This document shows, piece by piece, positions 7,494-11,913 of a DNA stretch of 11,913 nt. The notes below the pieces were generated by a model. That model saw only the letters and a list, made by a program, of their open reading frames with translations, was not told the DNA's origin and did not search any database. Source of the DNA: JAQGMO01 sp050954505. GTDB lineage: Bacteria; Pseudomonadota; Gammaproteobacteria; Burkholderiales; Burkholderiaceae_D. The translations under genes were made by a program, and so were the position numbers. Numbering within the stretch: the stretch's first letter is position 1; each line of letters starts with the position of its first letter. Location of the stretch: positions 1-11,913 of the forward strand of contig JBPBPY010000479.1 of assembly GCA_050954505.1 (NCBI GenBank), in the 5' to 3' direction.

Positions 7494-7536
7494 GTCGCAG
7501 GCAACCGGCCAAAAGCGCCGAGCGCGTCAGCGCATG

Positions 7537-8307
7537 TCAAAAACGGTCGGCGTCCGATGGCTCGCCGTTGCGCGGCGTCGCTGCGGCGCGATGGAGTCCG
7601 GTGGCGCCCGTGTGGGCGCTGCTCCAGAGCTTGGACCAGCCCGGTGGCCACGGCAATGGCGCACCGGCATACTCAGGCACGCCGCGGCGCACCGGAATCA
7701 CCGGCAAGCTGTCGGGCTGGCTGCCTTGACGATGATCCCAGCCCAGGCTGAAGGTATAGTCGGGCAGCAAGGCAGCGCAAATGGTTTCGAACCAGGCTGC
7801 ATGGTCTTCGTCACGGCCCAGTGCCTGCGCCAGTCCTTGCGGATCGGCCATTGCCAGCGCGCTCGACAACTCCTGCGTCGAGGCGCCCGGCGCGTCGCCC
7901 CAGCCCATCACCGGGTTGGCACTGTAGTCGGCGCCCGAGCCGTACCAGCCTTCGCGCCAGGGCCGCTGCATCCAGTTGCGCGGGCCGGTAAACAAATGCC
8001 AGCGCCAATGCAGCCCCGACGGTTTTGGCCAGCTGTACAGGTACAGGCGCTGGTAGCCGGCGCGGTGCAGTTCGCGCATCATGGCCATCAACCTTGCCTG
8101 CGGCATGCGGTCCGGCGGCGCCAGGCGGAACAGGATCGCTTCGCCATCGGCGTGCTGTACATGGTCGGACGACAGGTTCAGGTCCAGCGTGCGGCCTTCA
8201 TTGCCAAAGCGCGCCGAGATCCAGCCCGTGGTCAGGTTGACCGCCGTGATGACGCCATAGCCGCGATAGCGATGGAAGATGACGGTACCGGGAGCGACGG
8301 GTTTCAT
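7537..8307 (-). CDS. Uncharacterised protein with possible small beta-barrel N-terminal module
   Basis: I do not recognise this 256-residue protein. The first 60 residues (PGTVIFHRYRGYGVI, then GWISARFGNEGRTLDL) resemble the small SH3/Tudor-like modules in which a PGT-V-H-x-x-x-G-x-G-x-I turn is followed by a short beta-strand region, as in CarD-like or helicase C-terminal Tudor domains; this is a pattern impression only. The centre is strikingly rich in Trp and Tyr (YLYSWPKPSGLHWRWHLF, then NWMQRPWREGWYGSGADY), and the tail is Pro/Arg-rich. It has no signal peptide or membrane segment, so a cytosolic place is likely. The start at 8307 is chosen because the upstream extension is low-complexity and unlike a domain; no clear ribosome site precedes it. 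The frame stays open to 8598, so a longer form is possible. It is downstream of the tctC-like gene on the same strand, 226 bp away, and convergent with the dehydrogenase. Confidence 0.7.
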   Translation of the reverse strand: MKPVAPGTVIFHRYRGYGVITAVNLTTGWISARFGNEGRTLDLNLSSDHVQHADGEAILFRLAPPDRMPQARLMAMMRELHRAGYQRLYLYSWPKPSGLHWRWHLFTGPRNWMQRPWREGWYGSGADYSANPVMGWGDAPGASTQELSSALAMADPQGLAQALGRDEDHAAWFETICAALLPDYTFSLGWDHRQGSQPDSLPVIPVRRGVPEYAGAPLPWPPGWSKLWSSAHTGATGLHRAAATPRNGEPSDADRF

Positions 8308-8413
8308 GGGATGACTGGCCTGGCGACGGTTTGGCAAAGGGTTGGCAAAGGCCGCACGGCAGCACTGGCTGCAGGCGCCCACATGATGCCGCCAGATCGG
8401 TGCGGCTGCCTCA

Positions 8414-8445
8414 AGTGTAGCGAAAATTTGCCCGGCTGACGTCAA
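8414..8445 (-). promoter_or_regulatory. Weak promoter candidate for the uncharacterised gene
   Basis: On the minus strand TTGACG (8445-8440) lies 20 bp before TACACT (8419-8414). The boxes are fair matches but the spacer is longer than the usual 16-18 bp. The -35 overlaps an 8-bp palindrome, TGACGTCA, at 8437-8444. It would give a leader of about 100 nt and supports the start at 8307 over longer forms. Confidence 0.2.
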
Positions 8446-8533
8446 GCCTGCATCGGCTGCACTGGCTGCAATGGCAGAACGCGGGCTCGCTGGCCGCGCG
8501 TGCATTGCTGCACGGCCGTCATCGCCCCTGTGA

Positions 8534-9547
8534 TCAACGGCTGACGCCAAACTCCCTGGCCTGGCGCATGAATTGCTCGACGCTGCGATGAATTTCATCC
8601 TGCAGCGGCGCGCCCGTCAGGCTCAGCGGATACAGCGATGCCGCCTGGCGCAATTCGGCAAAGCGGCGGTCGGCCAGCATGGCATCGAACAGGCGGCGCC
8701 AGCGCTGCACATCCTCCTTTGGCACCTCCGGTCCCAGATACACCCCGCGCATGATCGGCCAGACCAGGTCGAAGCCCTGTTCGCGCGCCGTCGGCACCTG
8801 TGCCAGCAGGCCGGGCAGGCGTTGCGGCGACATCACCGCCAGCACCCGCACGGCGCCGTGCTGCAACTGCGGCACCACTTCGGAGACATCGCCCGAGACG
8901 GCATCGACATAACCGGCCTGCATGGCGACGAACGATTCGCCGCCGCCTTCGAAGGCCACATAGTGGATTGCCTTGGTGCTGATGCCGGCGCGCCTGGCAA
9001 TGATGGCCATCTTGATCCAGTCCTGGCTGCCCGCCGTGCCGCTGGTGGCAATGGTCATGGCAGCCGGCGCGCGTTTCCATGCCCTGACCCAGTCTGCCAG
9101 GGTGTGGTAGGGCGAGTCGGCGCGCACGGCCAGCATGCCGTAATCGGTGCCCAGCGCAGCGACCCATTGCACATCGCCGATCTGGTAACCGCCAAATTTT
9201 CCCTGCGCCAGGTTCAGCAGCGAGCCGCCGGAAAACGCCACCAGCGTGTCGCGCTCGGCCGGGCGCTGGGTGACCACCAGATGAAAAGCCACTGCACCCA
9301 CGCCGCCCGGCATGAATTCGGTGTGCACTGCGCGCGGCGCAGACTGGCCGGCAAACCAGTTGCGCAACAGCGCGCAGACCACATCATTGCCGCCGCCCGG
9401 TTTGGACGGGGCAATGCATGTCAGCGGTGCAGCGGCGCTGGCAGCAGGACCGATTGCCATGGCAGCGGCAGCGGCGACGGCGACGGCGGCGCAGGCAATG
9501 GCGGCGTTGCCGCGCCAGCGCAGGGCTGGAAAATGGAGACGTTTCAT
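8534..9547 (-). CDS. Tripartite tricarboxylate transporter substrate-binding protein (Bug/TctC family)
   Basis: This 337-residue periplasmic binding protein captures small carboxylates. A signal peptide is clear: basic start (MKRLHFPALRWRG), long Ala-rich hydrophobic core and an ASA cleavage site near residue 39. The mature start LTCIAPSKPGGGNDVVC matches the family's first strand-loop, with two cysteines (about 44 and 58) placed as in TctC where they can form a disulphide. Other family marks are the FMPGGVGAVAFH loop (the usual N-x-PGG-x-G), SGTAGSQDWIKM for carboxylate contact, and YVDAVSGDVSEVVPQL. Length is normal for the family. The membrane subunits TctA and TctB are not adjacent, so this is an orphan, which is common for the expanded Bug family in betaproteobacteria. 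It is divergent from a TctDE-like pair that may control it or use it as a sensor partner. The ligand is not predictable. Confidence 0.9.
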   Translation of the reverse strand: MKRLHFPALRWRGNAAIACAAVAVAAAAAMAIGPAASAAAPLTCIAPSKPGGGNDVVCALLRNWFAGQSAPRAVHTEFMPGGVGAVAFHLVVTQRPAERDTLVAFSGGSLLNLAQGKFGGYQIGDVQWVAALGTDYGMLAVRADSPYHTLADWVRAWKRAPAAMTIATSGTAGSQDWIKMAIIARRAGISTKAIHYVAFEGGGESFVAMQAGYVDAVSGDVSEVVPQLQHGAVRVLAVMSPQRLPGLLAQVPTAREQGFDLVWPIMRGVYLGPEVPKEDVQRWRRLFDAMLADRRFAELRQAASLYPLSLTGAPLQDEIHRSVEQFMRQAREFGVSR

Positions 9548-9553
9548 GGCCCA

Positions 9554-9590
9554 ATCTTACCGCGCCGCCCACTGCGCATCCGGGTAAGAT
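9554..9590. promoter_or_regulatory. Inverted repeat in the 51-bp divergent tctC-like/tctD-like region
   Basis: ATCTTACC (9554-9561) and GGTAAGAT (9583-9590) are perfect 8-bp inverted repeats separated by 21 bp. Each strand thus reads GGTAAGAT shortly before its start codon, 6 nt for the binding-protein gene and 8 nt for the response regulator. The half-sites are 29 bp apart centre to centre, close to three helical turns. They may be operator half-sites, twin -10 boxes (TAAGAT) giving nearly leaderless messages, or weak ribosome sites. The repeat itself is certain; its role is inferred. Confidence 0.45.
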
Positions 9591-9598
9591 GCAGCATC

Positions 9599-10273
9599 AT
9601 GCGATTACTACTAGTTGAAGATCACCAGGAGCTGGCGCGCCTGGTCGGACGGGCCCTGGGCAATGCCGCCTTCGTGGTCGAAACCGCCACCGATGGCGCA
9701 ACCGCGGACACGCTGCTGCGCACCCAGGAATATGCGCTGGTGATTCTCGATCTGACCCTGCCCAGGATGGATGGCATGGAAGTCCTCAAACGCATGCGTG
9801 CGCGCGGTGACAAGACCCCGGTGATGATTCTCACTGCGCGCGGCGGCCTGGCAGAACGGGTCCAGGGTTTGAATTCCGGTGCCGACGATTACCTGGCCAA
9901 GCCGTTCGAACTGGCCGAACTGGAAGCCCGCGTGAAGGCCTTGCTGCGCCGGGCCCAAGGCAATGAGGCGCTGACCCTGAGCTGCGGCACGCTCAGCTTC
10001 GATACGGTTTCGCGCATGTTTGCAATTGCCGGCGTGCCGCTGGCGCTGACGCCGCGTGAACAGGGCGTGCTCGAACCCTTGATGACCCGCGCCGGCAAGG
10101 CAGTGGCAAAGGAAAAACTGTTCAATGCCGTCTTCACAGTGGACGACGATGTCAATCCCGATGCAATCGAAATCTACATCCATCGGCTGCGCAAGAAATT
10201 GCAGGGCTGCGACGCCGCCATCGTGACCCTGCGCGGGCTCGGTTATCTGCTCGAAGTCCGCGCCACGCAATGA
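9599..10273 (+). CDS. OmpR-family response regulator (TctD-like)
   Basis: This 224-residue cytosolic DNA-binding regulator would be phosphorylated by the kinase encoded next. The receiver domain (1-120) has the acidic pair ED at 7-8, phospho-acceptor Asp51 in LVILDLTLP, Thr79 in ILTAR and Lys101 in YLAKPFE. The winged-helix output domain (about 125-220) shows LTPREQGVLEPLM, the recognition helix region NPDAIEIYIHRLRKKL and the terminal hairpin TLRGLGYLLE. The start at 9599 is the only one giving the normal MRLLLVED beginning; the longer open frame upstream runs antisense to the binding-protein gene. No strong ribosome site is seen, only GGTAAGA 8-9 nt upstream. It overlaps the kinase gene by ATGA, implying translational coupling. 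TctD is the best named relative, from sequence type and divergent TctC-like neighbour; the regulon is unknown. Confidence 0.93.
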   Translation: MRLLLVEDHQELARLVGRALGNAAFVVETATDGATADTLLRTQEYALVILDLTLPRMDGMEVLKRMRARGDKTPVMILTARGGLAERVQGLNSGADDYLAKPFELAELEARVKALLRRAQGNEALTLSCGTLSFDTVSRMFAIAGVPLALTPREQGVLEPLMTRAGKAVAKEKLFNAVFTVDDDVNPDAIEIYIHRLRKKLQGCDAAIVTLRGLGYLLEVRATQ

Positions 10274-11772
10274 GCCAGGCGCACGAATCCGCCGCCGCGC
10301 CCGCTGTTTTACCTGGCCCAGCCACGCTGGGTTCCTTGCGCAGCCAGCTGCTGCGCTGGCTGCTGCTGCCGCTGGTCATGCTGGTGGCGGTCAATACCGT
10401 CTCGGTGTACCGCAATGCGCTCGCGGCCGCCGACTTTGCCTACGACCGCACGCTGCTGGCCTCGGCCCGTGCCATTGCCGAACGGGTGTCGATTCGCGAC
10501 GGCCGCGTGGTGGCCGATGTGCCCTATCTGGCCATCGACAGCTTCGAAACCGACACCCTGGGGCGGATTTATTACCGCATTGCCGGCATCAACGGTGAGC
10601 TGGTGTCCGGTTATGGCGACCTGCCCACGCCGCCGGCCGATCTGCCGCGCTCCCAAGCCTATCCGGCGTTGGTGCGGTTCTATGACGCCACCTATCGCCA
10701 GCAGCCGCTGCGCATTGCGGCCCTGCACCAGCCCCTGTATGACGACAACAGGCGCGGCATTGCGCTGATCCAGGTCGGCGAGACACGCGAAGCGCGGCGC
10801 GCGCTGTCGGACCAGATCCTGTTCGACACGCTGTGGACCCAGGCCGAACTGGTGGTGGCAGCAGCGCTGCTGGCCTGGTTTGCCGTGCGCTTTGCCCTGC
10901 GCCCGCTGATGCGCTGGAAGCGCGATGTCGAACAGCGCAGCTCCGGCGACCTGTCCGATTTCGACGAAGCACTGGTGCACCGCGAAATGCGCCCGCTGGT
11001 GGCGGCCATGAACGGCTACATGGGACGCTTGCAGAACTTGATCAGCGGACAAAGCCGTTTCATCGCCGATGCTTCCCATCAGTTGCGCACACCGCTGACG
11101 GTGTTGAAAATGCAGTCTGAAATGGCATTGCGGGAAAACGATGTCGTGGCCATGCGCCAGGTGGTGCAGTCGATTGCCGCCACCACCGACGCCACGGTGC
11201 ATCTCGCCAACCGTCTGCTGACCCTGGCACGGGCCGGCCATGGCACGCTGGAAAACATCTTCGACGCTGTCTCGCTGACCGCCATTGCGCGCCAGGCCGG
11301 GCTGGAGCTGGGTCCTGCCGCAGTGAAGAAAAACCTCGATCTCTCGCTGGAGGCCGATGCCGAAGTCGCCATCACCGGCAATCCGTTCCTGTTGCATGAA
11401 CTGATTGTCAACCTGCTCGACAATGCGATTCGCTACACGCCGGCCGGAGGCCAGGTGGTGCTGCGGGTCATTGCGGGAAACGACGCGCCTGCCGACCCTG
11501 CCGGCAGGCACCACCTGCCGTCTTCCGGCAGCCGTGCAGGGCGCGCTGTGCTGCAGGTCGAGGACAGCGGCATCGGCATTGCCGAAGCTGAACGCGCCCG
11601 AGTCTTTGCGCCCTTCTACCGCAGCGCCGGCGCCCAGCAGGTCGACAGCGCCGGTGCCGGCCTGGGACTGACGATCGTGCGCGACATTCTCGGCCTGCAT
11701 GGCGCAGCAATTGCCCTGGATGAACGGCCCGACGGCCCGGGACTGACGGTCAGCGTGACCTTCCTTCGGTAA
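10270..11772 (+). CDS. Sensor histidine kinase (TctE-like)
   Basis: This 500-residue inner-membrane kinase is the partner of the regulator just upstream, which it overlaps by 4 bp. Membrane segments lie at about 27-46 and 192-210 and enclose a periplasmic sensor domain of about 145 residues of the TctE/2CSK_N type. A HAMP-like linker follows (about 208-260). The dimerisation/phosphotransfer box is FIADASHQLRTPLTVLK with His270. The ATP-binding domain has the N box NLLDNAIRYTP (381-391), the G1 box DSGIGI (432-437) and the G2 box GAGLGLTIV (462-470), so all catalytic motifs are intact. A 25-residue Pro/Ser/Arg-rich insertion (about 404-424) separates two strands of the ATPase domain. The stimulus is likely a small carboxylate, judged from the family and the neighbouring binding protein. 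Codon use matches its neighbours. Confidence 0.94.
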   Translation: MSQAHESAAAPAVLPGPATLGSLRSQLLRWLLLPLVMLVAVNTVSVYRNALAAADFAYDRTLLASARAIAERVSIRDGRVVADVPYLAIDSFETDTLGRIYYRIAGINGELVSGYGDLPTPPADLPRSQAYPALVRFYDATYRQQPLRIAALHQPLYDDNRRGIALIQVGETREARRALSDQILFDTLWTQAELVVAAALLAWFAVRFALRPLMRWKRDVEQRSSGDLSDFDEALVHREMRPLVAAMNGYMGRLQNLISGQSRFIADASHQLRTPLTVLKMQSEMALRENDVVAMRQVVQSIAATTDATVHLANRLLTLARAGHGTLENIFDAVSLTAIARQAGLELGPAAVKKNLDLSLEADAEVAITGNPFLLHELIVNLLDNAIRYTPAGGQVVLRVIAGNDAPADPAGRHHLPSSGSRAGRAVLQVEDSGIGIAEAERARVFAPFYRSAGAQQVDSAGAGLGLTIVRDILGLHGAAIALDERPDGPGLTVSVTFLR

Positions 11773-11786
11773 ACCGCTTGCGGTCG

Positions 11787-11808
11787 AGCTGAACTTGAGA
11801 GCTTTTTT
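11787..11808 (+). terminator. Weak terminator candidate after the kinase gene
   Basis: AGCT at 11787-11790 can pair with AGCT at 11800-11803 across 9 nt, running into six T (11803-11808). The stem is only 4 bp, so this is a poor match to a rho-independent terminator; position 15 nt after the stop is the main argument. Confidence 0.2.
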
Positions 11809-11852
11809 CGAGTCAATTAGGGCGTGTCCTCAATCTGCAAATAGTTATTCGA

Positions 11853-11880
11853 TTGAAAAGTTTATGTAAAATTTTATCCT
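11853..11880 (+). promoter_or_regulatory. Candidate promoter of the edge ORF
   Basis: TTGAAA (11853-11858, 5 of 6 to TTGACA) and TATCCT (11875-11880, 4 of 6 to TATAAT) are 16 bp apart in AT-rich DNA. The predicted start near 11886-11888 lies inside the loop of the hairpin at 11874-11896, 11-13 nt before the ATG. Confidence 0.35.
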
Positions 11881-11896
11881 CGACGAAAGAGGATAA
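11874..11896 (+). promoter_or_regulatory. Hairpin masking the ribosome binding site of the edge ORF
   Basis: TTATCCTC (11874-11881) and GAGGATAA (11889-11896) are perfectly complementary over 8 bp with a 7-nt loop (11882-11888). The right arm contains the Shine-Dalgarno GAGGA of the ATG at 11899. The left arm overlaps the candidate -10 box, so only transcripts begun further upstream could form the stem. Confidence 0.6.
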
Positions 11897-11898
11897 GC

Positions 11899-11913
11899 AT
11901 GGTGAGAAGAGCG
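11899..11913 (+). CDS. Start of an ORF cut by the window edge
   Basis: ATG at 11899 follows GAGGA at 11889-11893 by 5 nt. Only five codons are visible (M V R R A), too few to name a family. The masked ribosome site, the AT-rich leader and the possible IS end upstream suggest a transposase, but a resident gene is equally compatible with what can be read. Confidence 0.4.

Larger units (their letters stand above)
11820..11913 (+). mobile_element. Possible left end of an insertion sequence (truncated by window)
   Basis: From about 11810 the sequence shifts from GC-rich to AT-rich. GGGCGTGTCC starts at 11820, directly after TTA, 79 bp ahead of a new ATG. A short G-rich terminal end containing GTGTCC, a TNA-type flank and a transposase start about 80 bp inside would fit the IS5/IS427-type layout as I recall it. 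Neither the second terminal repeat nor the transposase body is in the window, so this remains a guess. A promoter with a masked ribosome site at 11853-11896 fits the same idea. Confidence 0.3.

Noticed and set aside
7487..7533. GCGCTGA/TCAGCGC pair between the convergent dehydrogenase and unknown gene
   Set aside because: The 33-nt loop and absence of a T-run make it a poor terminator.
8331..8353. Two adjacent copies of TTGGCAAAGG
   Set aside because: Only two short units in the leader of the unknown gene; consistent with chance or a minor slippage event.
8573..9598. N-terminal extension of the response regulator by 342 residues
   Set aside because: It is antisense to the signal-peptide-bearing binding protein and receivers start at MRLLLVED.
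1..11913. CRISPR array, tRNA, rRNA or prophage genes
   Set aside because: No spaced palindromic repeats, no cloverleaf-type sequence and no phage structural or integrase genes were seen; the only array has directly abutting 12-bp units.

Overview
The window looks like GC-rich betaproteobacterial chromosome, most likely Oxalobacteraceae (Herbaspirillum, Janthinobacterium or Massilia type). The reasons are the high GC with strong third-position bias, a GTP-type PEP carboxykinase, a Bug/TctC periplasmic binding protein beside a TctDE-like two-component pair, and a large two-partner-secretion adhesin. The genus is inferred, not proven.

Left part (1-4243): a two-partner secretion locus. The 3' end of a large secreted exoprotein (GLUG repeats, then MBG/YDG-type modules) is followed by a gene-poor gap of about 400 bp. 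That gap carries a 12-bp tandem repeat array and two competing hairpins. The outer-membrane TpsB transporter comes next. A possible 40-codon ORF sits directly downstream of tpsB and ends in the loop of a strong bidirectional terminator.

Middle (4244-8533): pckG lies on the minus strand and converges on tpsB at that terminator. A 394-bp divergent region separates it from a plus-strand D-2-hydroxyacid dehydrogenase; this region holds a 14-bp palindrome, GC-rich hairpins and a candidate sigma-70 promoter. The dehydrogenase converges on a minus-strand gene of unknown function that starts with a possible small beta-barrel module and continues into a Trp-rich region.

Right part (8534-11913): a minus-strand TctC/Bug solute-binding protein is divergent, across only 51 bp, from a response regulator and a histidine kinase that overlap by an ATGA. 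No TctA/TctB membrane subunits are in the window. The likely arrangement is that the kinase senses a carboxylate, perhaps through the binding protein, and the regulator controls the binding protein gene and distant transporter genes. After the kinase the sequence turns AT-rich. At the extreme right edge a new ORF begins with a hairpin that buries its ribosome binding site and overlaps its likely promoter. This is a layout known from insertion sequences, so the window may end just inside a mobile element.

The metabolic genes look ordinary. The least explained items are the edge hairpin/promoter, the small ORF ending in a terminator loop, the tandem repeat array, the inverted repeat between the tctC-like and tctD-like genes, and the unknown protein at 7537-8307.
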